From the NCBI GenBank assembly GCA_964446385.1, contig CAYUOH010000016.1:1-27260 (forward strand): a stretch of DNA of 27,260 nt, written 5' to 3'. Position 1 is the first letter of the stretch. Every line of letters begins with the position of its first letter. The notes below the pieces were generated by a model, which worked only from the letters and a program-made list of their open reading frames with translations, was not told the origin of the DNA and searched no databases. Origin of the DNA: CAYSRC01 sp964446385 (GTDB lineage Bacteria > Bacillota > Clostridia > Oscillospirales > Ruminococcaceae). Position numbers and translations under genes: made by a program. Below, piece by piece: positions 7,944-15,266 of the stretch.

Positions 7944-9137
7944 ATGGCAAAGAATTTCAGCAAACTTGACAACGTTCTGCAGACCTTTGCGAACAATCAG
8001 AGCGTTCCCGGCTGCGGCGCAGTCGTGATGCAGGGTGACGAGGTCATCTACGAAGGCTACAAGGGCTACGCCGACATCGAGTCAAAGAAGCCCGTTGAGG
8101 CCGACACCATATTCCGTCAGGCCAGCACAACCAAGCTCGTGACATATGCTGTTATGGGCCAGCTTCTTGAAGAAGGCAGATACCTGATGAGCGATCCTCT
8201 TTATGCATACCTCCCCGAGTGGAAGAATGCGAAGAAGTTCCAGGTTATGCCCAGCGGCCAGGTAGTCGCCGTTCCTCTTGAGAACCCCATCACCGTCGCA
8301 GACGCGGTCGGCATGATGTGCGGTATGCCCTACTGCATGGGCATCAACCCCAACGCCACCACCCCCACACAGGCTGCTATGAGCCGCGTTATGGCCAAGC
8401 TGACTGAAGGCCGTGACACCGACGTTATGCTCCGTGACGAGGTTCGCGCTATGGCCGAGGCCCCCGTGCAGTTCGAGCCGGGCACACACTGGCAGTACGG
8501 CTACGGCAGTGAGATCATGGGCGCCGTTGTCGAAGAGCTAACCGGCAAGAAGGTCTGGGAGAACGTCAAAGAGCGTCTTACTGATCCCCTCGGTATGAAG
8601 GATACAGGTATATTCATTACAGACGCCAACCGTGATCAGATGGTCACCGCGTACCGCAAGACCCCCGAGGGTCAGCTTATCGCCATTGGCCCTCAGTTCG
8701 ACGAAGCCTACAACGAGAAGAAACACCCCCTGGGCACACGTATGAATCTGCTGTCCACCCCCAGAGACTTCGCCATCTTCATGCAGATGCTCGCCAACGG
8801 CGGCACCTACAAGGGCGATCGTTATCTGGCTCCCGGCACAGTCGAGATGCTTCACACCAACCGCCTGCATGAGGACGCAATGGTCGACTTCATGAACGAC
8901 GGACGTCATTATTTCGAAGGCTACGGCTACGGCTTCGGCTTTAGAACAGTTATCACCAAGAAATACGGTCACAACGGCAACCTAGGCTGCTTTGGATGGA
9001 CCGGCGGCTACGGCACATGGGCCGAGGCAGACCCTGTAGACAAGCTCAGCATCGTCTACATGCACAACATGATGCCCAACGAGGAGTTGTACCATCATCT
9101 CCGCTTCCGCAACGCCGCTTACGGCTGCATGGATTAA
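7944..9137 (+). CDS. Serine hydrolase of the beta-lactamase/penicillin-binding fold (class C-like, EstB type)
   Basis: The 397-residue protein is a cytoplasmic-looking member of the class C beta-lactamase-related family. The SxxK motif is Ser61-Thr-Thr-Lys64 in FRQASTTK. The second motif is Tyr185 in WQYGYGSE, in the YxN position but reading YGY. The third is HNG at 343-345 in KYGHNGNLG, in place of KTG. No signal peptide is seen, so cell-wall or beta-lactam targets are unlikely. Relatives such as EstB are esterases, so an ester or amide substrate fits the esterase neighbours. The ATG has an AAGGAG ribosome binding site. Codon use (AAC, GGC, CCC, TTC) is like the esterases. It ends the block before a strong terminator. 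Confidence 0.88.
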   Translation: MAKNFSKLDNVLQTFANNQSVPGCGAVVMQGDEVIYEGYKGYADIESKKPVEADTIFRQASTTKLVTYAVMGQLLEEGRYLMSDPLYAYLPEWKNAKKFQVMPSGQVVAVPLENPITVADAVGMMCGMPYCMGINPNATTPTQAAMSRVMAKLTEGRDTDVMLRDEVRAMAEAPVQFEPGTHWQYGYGSEIMGAVVEELTGKKVWENVKERLTDPLGMKDTGIFITDANRDQMVTAYRKTPEGQLIAIGPQFDEAYNEKKHPLGTRMNLLSTPRDFAIFMQMLANGGTYKGDRYLAPGTVEMLHTNRLHEDAMVDFMNDGRHYFEGYGYGFGFRTVITKKYGHNGNLGCFGWTGGYGTWAEADPVDKLSIVYMHNMMPNEELYHHLRFRNAAYGCMD

Positions 9138-9152
9138 GCTAACTACTGTACA

Positions 9153-9188
9153 AAAAAGAGCTTCCCATCCGGGAAGCTCTTTTTATTT
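9153..9188 (+). terminator. Strong bidirectional terminator
   Basis: A 14-bp stem (9153-9166 with 9171-9184) has an ATCC loop and both an A-run before and TTTTTATTT after, so it works on either strand. It ends the esterase/serine hydrolase block and the convergent YfjL-like gene. Confidence 0.92.
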
Positions 9189-9215
9189 ATAACATAAACA
9201 ACAGTGGCCTGTGGA

Positions 9216-10073
9216 TCATAATTCCGATGGTTCACCGGTTTTAAGTGCATCCTGTTCGCTGTAATATGCCAGCGCCGCCTCATACGCAGTCCGTACCCGA
9301 TCGACCATTCCTTCATCGTAAATATCCGTATATAGAAAATCCAACACCATAACAGATCCGTCCGGTCTCGCGCTTTCATCTTTAGGGCGTGGGTACTGCA
9401 GGGTGAAGTCTATGAAATGGAAAGCAACGCCCGCGCTGTCCATCCGGGTCCTTATTTCCAGCAGGACTTTTGCCGCATTCTCCACCGTAACCGTATCGCT
9501 GTCAATGTATATAGTCAGCTTGCCGCTATTTTTTGCCAACGAGAGAATGTCGTATTCCTTCCCGAGTTCGAGATCTGCTATGCTCAAGCCGTTCTCGGAG
9601 CCTGCGGGTACCGAGAAGTCCTCAAAAAGCAGCTCGCCGAAACCGATGTCGCATACATACGGAAAGGCGTCCGACTCCAGAACGGTGTCAGCAAGATCGC
9701 GGTATTCCTCATCCAACCGCATCGCCGTGTTCCAACCGCTTATTACCTGACTTTCATAATCATCTGACAGAATCTTTCCCCAGCCATTCGCCGAAACTTC
9801 GAAATGGATATCCACATTACCCTGCGAAGTGACATGCGCATAGTAACAGCCATTTTTGAAATTATACCCCACCCGATCCAACTCCAGATCCAGTGTGGAA
9901 TACTGTTCAGCAATATAAGCTTTCGCGTTGTGCTCCACAAACAGCTTGGATATCGGGTTTCCCGTAAGGGGATTTATTAGCAGGAAAGCTGCAATTGCAA
10001 GTACCATAAGCACTGCAGGTCTAACCAGCTTCTTCCTGTTTGATTTGTTGTGCTGTTGATCCGTTTGATTCAT
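9216..10073 (-). CDS. YfjL-like membrane-anchored protein of unknown function
   Basis: The 285-residue protein has a basic N-terminus (NRKK) and one hydrophobic segment at about residues 18-35, then a soluble domain predicted outside the membrane. The segment AKAYIAEQYSTLDLELDRVGYNFKNGCYYAHV resembles Bacillus YfjL-like proteins, in which the domain after the anchor has no known activity. The last 60 residues contain FTLQYPRPKDE and a MVDRVRTAYEAALAYYSEQ helix. No catalytic motif is seen. The ATG is weakly served by a ribosome binding site. A 24-codon frame (10095 to 10021, minus) with its own GGAG site overlaps the start and could couple translation. It is transcribed away from the UvrA-like gene from overlapping promoters. 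Confidence 0.65.
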   Translation of the reverse strand: MNQTDQQHNKSNRKKLVRPAVLMVLAIAAFLLINPLTGNPISKLFVEHNAKAYIAEQYSTLDLELDRVGYNFKNGCYYAHVTSQGNVDIHFEVSANGWGKILSDDYESQVISGWNTAMRLDEEYRDLADTVLESDAFPYVCDIGFGELLFEDFSVPAGSENGLSIADLELGKEYDILSLAKNSGKLTIYIDSDTVTVENAAKVLLEIRTRMDSAGVAFHFIDFTLQYPRPKDESARPDGSVMVLDFLYTDIYDEGMVDRVRTAYEAALAYYSEQDALKTGEPSEL

Positions 10074-10202
10074 AAAACTCGATGTGTCCTTTCATTATCA
10101 CTCCATGCGTGCCCGTGTTCATGCACAAAGCCAGCCTGAAGCAATAGGTCGTCATTATAACTATTTTCTTTGCGGTATGTTCTCGCCTAGAAACATATGT
10201 TG

Positions 10203-10231
10203 TTATACGTGTATAATGTAACGTTGTCAAT
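10203..10231 (-). promoter_or_regulatory. Consensus minus-strand promoter for the YfjL-like gene
   Basis: On the minus strand TTGACA (10226-10231) and TATAAC (10203-10208) are exactly 17 bp apart. The site overlaps the plus-strand -10 TATAAT at 10213-10218. An inverted repeat TTATAC-GT-GTATAA (10204-10217) lies inside, a plausible operator covering both promoters. Confidence 0.7.
10213..10218 (+). promoter_or_regulatory. Plus-strand -10 box for the UvrA-like gene
   Basis: A perfect TATAAT lies 26 bases before the short upstream reading frame and about 140 bases before the UvrA-like start. The -35 region at about 10190-10195 is poor (GAAACA), so an activator or weak basal use is possible. Confidence 0.5.
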
Positions 10232-10243
10232 AGAAGGATAACA

Positions 10244-10279
10244 TGAAAACTAAACTTCAGAGTTTTTATTATTTATAAA
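10244..10279 (+). CDS. Candidate 11-residue leader peptide upstream of the UvrA-like ABC gene
   Basis: ATG at 10244 opens the peptide MKTKLQSFYYL, stop at 10277-10279. AGAAGGA precedes it, with 4 bases between AAGGA and ATG. The frame lies inside an imperfect stem whose base is ACTTCA (10255-10260) with TGAAGT (10288-10293) and whose upper part pairs a T-run with an A-run. A ribosome on the peptide would open this stem. Many drug-resistance ABC genes in Bacillota have such short leaders for drug-induced attenuation. Here no terminator or clearly sequestered ribosome binding site is visible, so the mechanism is only suggested. Confidence 0.4.
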
Positions 10280-10355
10280 AAAGTCTTGAAGTATAAATAA
10301 CAATTTGTAGAATAAAAGATGAGCACCCAGAATGATTAAAACGGAGAATAATAAA

Positions 10356-12734
10356 ATGCCAGAAGATGACGCAATATTAATCAGAGGACTCCGGCAAAAC
10401 AACTTAAAAAATATCTCTCTCGATATTCCTAAAAAAAAGATTGTTGTATTTAAGGGAGTTTCAGGCTCCGGTAAATCCAGCATTGTGTTTGACACTATCG
10501 CTTCCGAAAGCCAGCGTCAGATGAACGAGACTTATTCTGCATGGATACGGGGCAGACTTCCCAAATACGAAAAGCCCAAATGTGACAGAATTGAAAACCT
10601 CACGGCTTCAGTTATTGTTGATCAGTCGAGACTGGGCGGCAATTCCCGCTCAACAGTAGGAACAATCAGTGACATGTATGCCTCACTCAGGCTTCTGTAT
10701 TCGAGAATCGGGAAACCGTACGTTGGTACTTCCTCTTACTTTTCCTTTAATGATCCGGAGGGAATGTGCCCGAATTGCAGCGGTCTGGGAAAGGTAATGA
10801 CCATTGCTATTGAGGAGCGGATTGACCCTGACAAAAGTTGGAACGAGGGGATGGCTGATCTTCCTGCTTTTCATGTTGGAAATTGGTACTGGAAAAAGTA
10901 CAAAGAGGCCGGGCTCTTTCCACTTGATAAGAAATACAGGGATTTTACACAGCAGGAAAAGAACCGTCTTCTGTACGGAGCTGACGAAAAAGGCGGAAAG
11001 CAGCTGGACAGGAATGTTGAAGGTATCGACACCTACCTTTCAAGGATGCTTCTTAGACGGGACACCAGTGAGCTTAAGGAAGCTTCGGTGATCAGGCTTA
11101 CAAGTCTTCTTCACGAGAAACCGTGCCCAATGTGCTGCGGAAAGAGACTGAACCGTAAGGCACTGACATCAAAAATCAACGGCTACACAATTTCTGAAAT
11201 GTCAGCGATGGAATTCACTGCATTGAGAAGGGTTCTTCAAAGCGTAAACGACCAGTCTGTACAGGGCGTCGTAGATACCCTTATTCTGTCGCTAACCAGA
11301 ATGATCGATATCGGACTCCCCTACCTTTCAATGGACAGAGAATCCTCGACCCTTTCGGGTGGAGAGGCTCAAAGGCTAAAACTCGTCAGATACATGGGCT
11401 CGTCTCTTACCGGAATGACCTATATCTTTGATGAACCGTCTACCGGTATGCACCCGCGTGATGTTTTCCGGATGGTAAAACTGCTAAGAAACCTTCGAGA
11501 TAAGGGAAACACGGTCCTCGTAGTTGAACATGATAGAGATATTATTTCCATTGCGGATGAAATCATTGACATCGGTCCTCTAGCGGGTAAAGCAGGCGGG
11601 CAGGTGCTGTTTCAGGGTTCTTACGAAAACCTTCTTCAGTGTCAAAGCCTCACTGGCCGGGCTCTTTCATCGAATGTTAGCCTGAAGAAGAATACACGTA
11701 CCCCGAAAGAATATCTTCCCGTCAGGAACGCAAGTGTTCATAATTTAAAGAATGTAGACGTGGATATTCCTCTTAACCTTCTCACAGTGATAACCGGCGT
11801 CGCCGGAAGCGGAAAATCCTCGCTGATTCGTGACGTGTTCGCAAAAGAGTATTCGGACAGGGTCATTCTCGTTGATCAGTCTCCGATAACCGCGACAAAC
11901 CGATCCACTCCTGTTTCTTTCCTCGGGATCTTCGATGAAATCAGAAAGTTGATAGCAAGAGAAAACGGCGTTGGCCCGGGAATGTTTTCTTTTAATTCAG
12001 AAGGTGCCTGTCCTGCCTGCGCCGGAAGAGGTTATATTACCACCGAACTTGTTTTCATGGATCCGATCACTAGAAAGTGCGAGTCGTGCGATGGTCGCCG
12101 TTTTTCGGAAAAAGCTCTCTCCTATACCTATAAAGAGAAAAATATAGTAGAGATTCTTGATATGCCTGCAAAGGATGCTTTGGAGTTTTTCGAGGACAGC
12201 AAAAAAATCCGTAAGGTTCTGTCGGCTCTTTGCGAAACGGGCCTTTCGTATCTGTCCCTCGGTCAACCTACTTCAACCCTATCCGGCGGCGAGAGGCAAC
12301 GCCTTAAGCTAGCAAAGGAACTCGATAAACAAGGAAACATCTATATTCTTGACGAACCGACAACCGGACTGCATGCGTCTGATGTAGAAAAAATCATTGC
12401 GTTGTTTGACAGACTCGTAGACAAAGGTAACACTGTTATAATCATTGAGCACAATCTCTATGTAATAACAAGAGCGGACTATGTCATCGATATCGGGCCC
12501 GACGGTGGCAAATTCGGCGGTGATATCGTCTATAAGGGAACTCCGTCGGATATGATTAAGAATTCAAATACCATAACAGCAAAATGTCTGAGAAATTCCG
12601 TGTTGAATGTAAAGCTCTCAGAAGACGAACTTGAGGAATTGACCAGAGGACTCTACAGTGACGACGACATAGCTTCTGTAAAGGTAGAAAACGCGGAGGA
12701 AAAGGAAGAAGAAATGAAGCTCCGCAGTCATTAA
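10356..12734 (+). CDS. UvrA-like twin-ATPase ABC protein (class with drug-resistance members such as DrrC)
   Basis: The protein (792 residues from this start) has two UvrA-type ATPase halves. Half one has Walker A GVSGSGKS (34-41), cysteine pairs at 138/141 and 257/260, signature LSGGE (333-337) and Walker B IFDEP. Half two has Walker A GVAGSGKS (481-488), cysteine pairs at 552/555 and 575/578, signature LSGGE (643-647) and LDEPT. There are no membrane segments. It is about 150 residues shorter than repair UvrA (about 940), the shortfall lying between Walker A and the first signature where UvrA carries its UvrB-binding and insertion regions. This fits the UvrA-like group that includes DrrC and antibiotic self-protection proteins rather than the repair enzyme. 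I prefer ATG 10356 because GGAG lies 9 bases before it; ATG 10332 in the same frame has no clear site. Confidence 0.85.
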   Translation: MPEDDAILIRGLRQNNLKNISLDIPKKKIVVFKGVSGSGKSSIVFDTIASESQRQMNETYSAWIRGRLPKYEKPKCDRIENLTASVIVDQSRLGGNSRSTVGTISDMYASLRLLYSRIGKPYVGTSSYFSFNDPEGMCPNCSGLGKVMTIAIEERIDPDKSWNEGMADLPAFHVGNWYWKKYKEAGLFPLDKKYRDFTQQEKNRLLYGADEKGGKQLDRNVEGIDTYLSRMLLRRDTSELKEASVIRLTSLLHEKPCPMCCGKRLNRKALTSKINGYTISEMSAMEFTALRRVLQSVNDQSVQGVVDTLILSLTRMIDIGLPYLSMDRESSTLSGGEAQRLKLVRYMGSSLTGMTYIFDEPSTGMHPRDVFRMVKLLRNLRDKGNTVLVVEHDRDIISIADEIIDIGPLAGKAGGQVLFQGSYENLLQCQSLTGRALSSNVSLKKNTRTPKEYLPVRNASVHNLKNVDVDIPLNLLTVITGVAGSGKSSLIRDVFAKEYSDRVILVDQSPITATNRSTPVSFLGIFDEIRKLIARENGVGPGMFSFNSEGACPACAGRGYITTELVFMDPITRKCESCDGRRFSEKALSYTYKEKNIVEILDMPAKDALEFFEDSKKIRKVLSALCETGLSYLSLGQPTSTLSGGERQRLKLAKELDKQGNIYILDEPTTGLHASDVEKIIALFDRLVDKGNTVIIIEHNLYVITRADYVIDIGPDGGKFGGDIVYKGTPSDMIKNSNTITAKCLRNSVLNVKLSEDELEELTRGLYSDDDIASVKVENAEEKEEEMKLRSH

Positions 12735-12741
12735 GACTGCG
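12723..12741 (+). terminator. Hairpin across the UvrA-like stop codon
   Basis: CGCAGTC (12723-12729) and GACTGCG (12735-12741) pair perfectly, with the TAA stop in the loop. The following sequence is only mildly T-rich, so it may be a weak terminator or a mRNA end-protecting hairpin. Confidence 0.4.
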
Positions 12742-12789
12742 AAGTTACTCTTATGCTTTAAAGCGCAAAATAATTTCTCCCATAATCCA

Positions 12790-12818
12790 TTGACAATTTA
12801 TAATATCAAGCATATTAT
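12790..12818 (+). promoter_or_regulatory. Promoter of the aromatic amino-acid operon
   Basis: TTGACA (12790-12795) and TATTAT (12813-12818) are 17 bp apart, one base off the full consensus. Transcription would begin near 12825, just before the AGGAGG of the leader peptide. Confidence 0.85.
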
Positions 12819-12851
12819 ATAAAACAATCCAGGTGAGGAGGTTAATTAATT

Positions 12852-13025
12852 ATGAAGACAATGAATATTCAGAACAATCTTAATAGAGTTACCTTGTCTG
12901 ATAATGCCCCTTCATCCTCTCCTCTATATTATTTTACCGGCTCAGTGTGGTTTTTTGCATACTGGGTTTTTTATTATTACTTCAAAAAAACATATTGCCT
13001 AAGAGGATCCAAGCAGGAGTATTGA
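12852..13025 (+). CDS. Aromatic-rich leader peptide (attenuator leader of the shikimate operon)
   Basis: A 57-codon frame begins at ATG 12852, 10 bases after AGGAGG (12836-12841), and stops at TGA 13023-13025. Residues 26-48 contain 14 aromatics (7 Tyr, 5 Phe, 2 Trp). The core WFFAYWVFYYYF (33-44) has 10 aromatics in 12 residues, with all three kinds present. The frame lies between a consensus promoter and an intrinsic terminator, and leads into genes for Phe/Tyr/chorismate synthesis. This is how leader peptides of attenuated amino-acid operons (trpL, pheL, hisL) are built. The peptide itself need not have a function; translation speed through the cluster would report charged tRNA-Phe, tRNA-Tyr and tRNA-Trp. 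It was too short or unusual to be noticed as an ordinary gene. Confidence 0.85.
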   Translation: MKTMNIQNNLNRVTLSDNAPSSSPLYYFTGSVWFFAYWVFYYYFKKTYCLRGSKQEY

Positions 13026-13080
13026 TATAATATAGACTATGCTTTTCAGCTATATAATCAATCAGCGGCTTCCTTTTAGG
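12998..13080 (+). promoter_or_regulatory. Antiterminator pairing of the aromatic attenuator
   Basis: CCTAAGAGGA (12998-13007) can pair over 10 positions, one of them G-U, with TCCTTTTAGG (13071-13080). The second arm is the top of the 5' arm, the loop and the start of the 3' arm of the terminator, so the two structures cannot coexist. The first arm lies directly after the aromatic codons (Tyr48 codon at 12993-12995), so a ribosome stalled at residues 33-44 leaves it free, while one at the stop codon covers it. An upstream ATCCTCT (12914-12920) pairs perfectly with AGAGGAT (13002-13008) and could act as the competing 1:2 stem. Confidence 0.65.
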
Positions 13081-13096
13081 AGGCCGCTGAGTTTTT
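13062..13096 (+). terminator. Intrinsic terminator/attenuator before pheA
   Basis: TCAGCGGC (13062-13069) pairs with GCCGCTGA (13083-13090). The stem continues with one G-U and three more pairs to a TTTTA loop and is followed by GTTTTT (13091-13096). It lies between the leader peptide stop and pheA, so it must be read through for operon expression. Confidence 0.88.
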
Positions 13097-13147
13097 ATAC
13101 ATACATATCTCAGGAAATATAAATACATTGTGATTGGAGCAGAGCAA

Positions 13148-14254
13148 ATGAACGAACTGGACTCAGCAAGAAAAGAGATTAACGAAATTGACGCGGAGAT
13201 GGCCAAACTCTTTGAGAGAAGGATCGGTGTCTGCAGAACTGTAGCTTCATACAAAAAGGAGCGCGGACTGTCAGTTAAGGATCCGTCAAGAGAGGCCGAG
13301 TTAATACAGAGGAATAAATCATTGATTACTGATCCTGACGCTGCATCTTATTATCCACTGTTCATTAGAAATATGATCGATCTGTCGTCTGGTTATCAGT
13401 CGATGCTCATAGATGGCCGTCGCGTCGCCTACAGCGGAGAAGCCGGTGCTTTTGCATATATCGCGGCTAAAAAAATGTTCCCTGAATCCAATCTGATTGC
13501 ATATCCGGATTTCAACTCCGCATACCGTTCCGTCGAACAGGGCGAGACTGACTGTTCGGTACTTCCTCTGGAAAACAGCTATGCAGGCGAGGTCGGAACC
13601 GTCATGGATCTGATCTTTTCCGGTAGCCTATATATAAATCAGGTAATTGATGTTCCCATATCTCACTACCTGCTTGCCAACAAAGGGGCATCCTTCGACA
13701 CGGTTAGGACTGTTGTCAGCCATCCTCAGGCTATTGATCAGTGCAGTGAGTTCATACGCAAGCATTCCCTGCAGACTGAAACATATTCAAATACTGCTTT
13801 GGCAGCAAAGTATGTGATGGATAGCGGCCGGACAGATATTGCCGCAATAGCTTCATCTGATACCGCTGACATATTCAATCTAAAAGTGCTTGAAAGTAAT
13901 ATTAACGACAGCAAAACCAATACGACACGTTTTGCCTCTTTTTCCAGAACTCAAAACAGCCCCGAAAGCACCGGAAACCGCGAGGATGAAAACTTCATTC
14001 TTGTATTCACTGTAAGAAATGAAGCCGGAGCACTGGCTCAGACACTGGATATCGTGGGATCTCACGGATATAACATGCGAAGCCTCAGAAGCCGTCCGAT
14101 GAAGGAACTGCAGTGGAAATATTTCTTCTATATTGAAGCCGAAGGCAACATCAACAACGAAAACGGAAAAAACCTGCTGCGAGAGCTTTCGGCGATCTGC
14201 GCAAATCTGAAGTTGGTCGGCACATACTATGCCAATAATGTAAATGAAGGCTGA
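13148..14254 (+). CDS. pheA: Chorismate mutase / prephenate dehydratase (P-protein)
   Basis: The protein (368 residues) fuses three domains. Residues 1-90 are an AroQ-type chorismate mutase (LDSARKEINEIDAEMAKLFERRIGV). Residues 92-270 are prephenate dehydratase with PLENSYAGEVGTV, SHPQA and the signature TRF (260-262). Residues 283-362 are an ACT domain for feedback control by phenylalanine. It converts chorismate to prephenate and then phenylpyruvate in the cytoplasm. The ACT motif normally reading ESRP reads RSRP (314-317), so Phe binding may differ. I chose ATG 13148 because GGAG lies 8 bases before it; an in-frame GTG at 13130 is poorly served. First structural gene after the attenuator; aroB follows with 4 bases between stop and start. 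Confidence 0.93.
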   Translation: MNELDSARKEINEIDAEMAKLFERRIGVCRTVASYKKERGLSVKDPSREAELIQRNKSLITDPDAASYYPLFIRNMIDLSSGYQSMLIDGRRVAYSGEAGAFAYIAAKKMFPESNLIAYPDFNSAYRSVEQGETDCSVLPLENSYAGEVGTVMDLIFSGSLYINQVIDVPISHYLLANKGASFDTVRTVVSHPQAIDQCSEFIRKHSLQTETYSNTALAAKYVMDSGRTDIAAIASSDTADIFNLKVLESNINDSKTNTTRFASFSRTQNSPESTGNREDENFILVFTVRNEAGALAQTLDIVGSHGYNMRSLRSRPMKELQWKYFFYIEAEGNINNENGKNLLRELSAICANLKLVGTYYANNVNEG

Positions 14255-14258
14255 AAAC

Positions 14259-15266
14259 ATGAAGATCACAATGAATTTAGCCGAAAACAGCTATGACATC
14301 TTCATTGAAAAGGGCTTGATTAAGAATGCCGGCAAATATCTGGATCTTAACAGAAAAGTTCTAATCGTTACAGATGACGGAGTTCCTGAACAGTATGTAT
14401 CCGACATTGCATCACAATGTGCTCATCCGAATATAATCACTCTGCCGCACGGCGAAAGAAGTAAAAGCATTGATGAGCTTCAGCATCTTCTCCGTGAAAT
14501 GGTTAAGCAATTGTATACCAGGTCAGACTGTGTCATGGCCGTAGGCGGCGGCGTTGTCGGTGATCTTGCAGGCTTTGCAGCCTCCTGTTATATGCGCGGG
14601 ATAGACTTTTATAATATCCCCACAACTCTCCTGTCACAGGTGGACTCATCAGTCGGCGGAAAGACAGCTATAGACTTCGAAGGTGTCAAAAATATAGTCG
14701 GTGCGTTCTATCAACCAAAAATGGTCCTGATAGATCCGGATACCCTATATACACTGGACAGGCGACAGTTATCCGCCGGATTGGCAGAGGCTATCAAAAT
14801 GGCTGCTACGTGCAAGGCTGATTTGTTCGATTATATTGAGAACACCAATGATCTTTATTCCGCGCTGCCTGAGATCATTACGCAGTCTGTCAGGATCAAG
14901 AAGAGTATCGTCGAAGCGGACCCCAAAGAGTCCGGCCTGAGACGTGTGCTGAATTTCGGCCATACAGTAGGCCATGCCATAGAAAGCCTTCATGAAGGTG
15001 ATCTGCTCCACGGTGAATGTGTCGGACTGGGAATGCTATTTATGTGCAGCGAAGACACAAGACTCCGCCTTAGTGCTGTCCTTCGAAAATACGAACTCCC
15101 CGCGGAATGTCATGATACGCCAGATTCTCTGCTGCCGTATATTGTCCATGATAAAAAATCCGAAGCAGGAATCATAAAAACGGTCTATGTGAACAAAATC
15201 GGGAGTTATGAATTCAAAGATATGCGAGTTGAAGAACTTCTTAAAATAATGGAGGATCGTCGATGA
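14259..15266 (+). CDS. aroB: 3-dehydroquinate synthase
   Basis: The 335-residue enzyme turns DAHP into 3-dehydroquinate, the second shikimate-pathway step. It shows the NAD-binding GGGVVGDLAGFAAS, the family block PTTLLSQVDSSVGGKTAID, and the metal ligands Glu177 (LAEAIK), His235 (NFGHTVGHA) and His251 (LLHGE). It is slightly shorter than the usual 350-360 residues. ATG 14259 has AAGG 8 bases before it; an earlier in-frame ATG at 14244 inside the end of pheA lacks a ribosome binding site. Its stop overlaps the aroC start (ATGA), so translation is coupled. Confidence 0.94.
   Translation: MKITMNLAENSYDIFIEKGLIKNAGKYLDLNRKVLIVTDDGVPEQYVSDIASQCAHPNIITLPHGERSKSIDELQHLLREMVKQLYTRSDCVMAVGGGVVGDLAGFAASCYMRGIDFYNIPTTLLSQVDSSVGGKTAIDFEGVKNIVGAFYQPKMVLIDPDTLYTLDRRQLSAGLAEAIKMAATCKADLFDYIENTNDLYSALPEIITQSVRIKKSIVEADPKESGLRRVLNFGHTVGHAIESLHEGDLLHGECVGLGMLFMCSEDTRLRLSAVLRKYELPAECHDTPDSLLPYIVHDKKSEAGIIKTVYVNKIGSYEFKDMRVEELLKIMEDRR

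Noticed and set aside
10683..11091. Small frames inside the UvrA-like gene on both strands
   Set aside because: They lie inside a fully conserved ATPase frame and are shadows.
12735..13147. T-box riboswitch in front of the aromatic operon
   Set aside because: The T-box sequence (AGGGTGGnACCGCG type) and specifier stem are absent; the translated aromatic-rich leader explains the region better.
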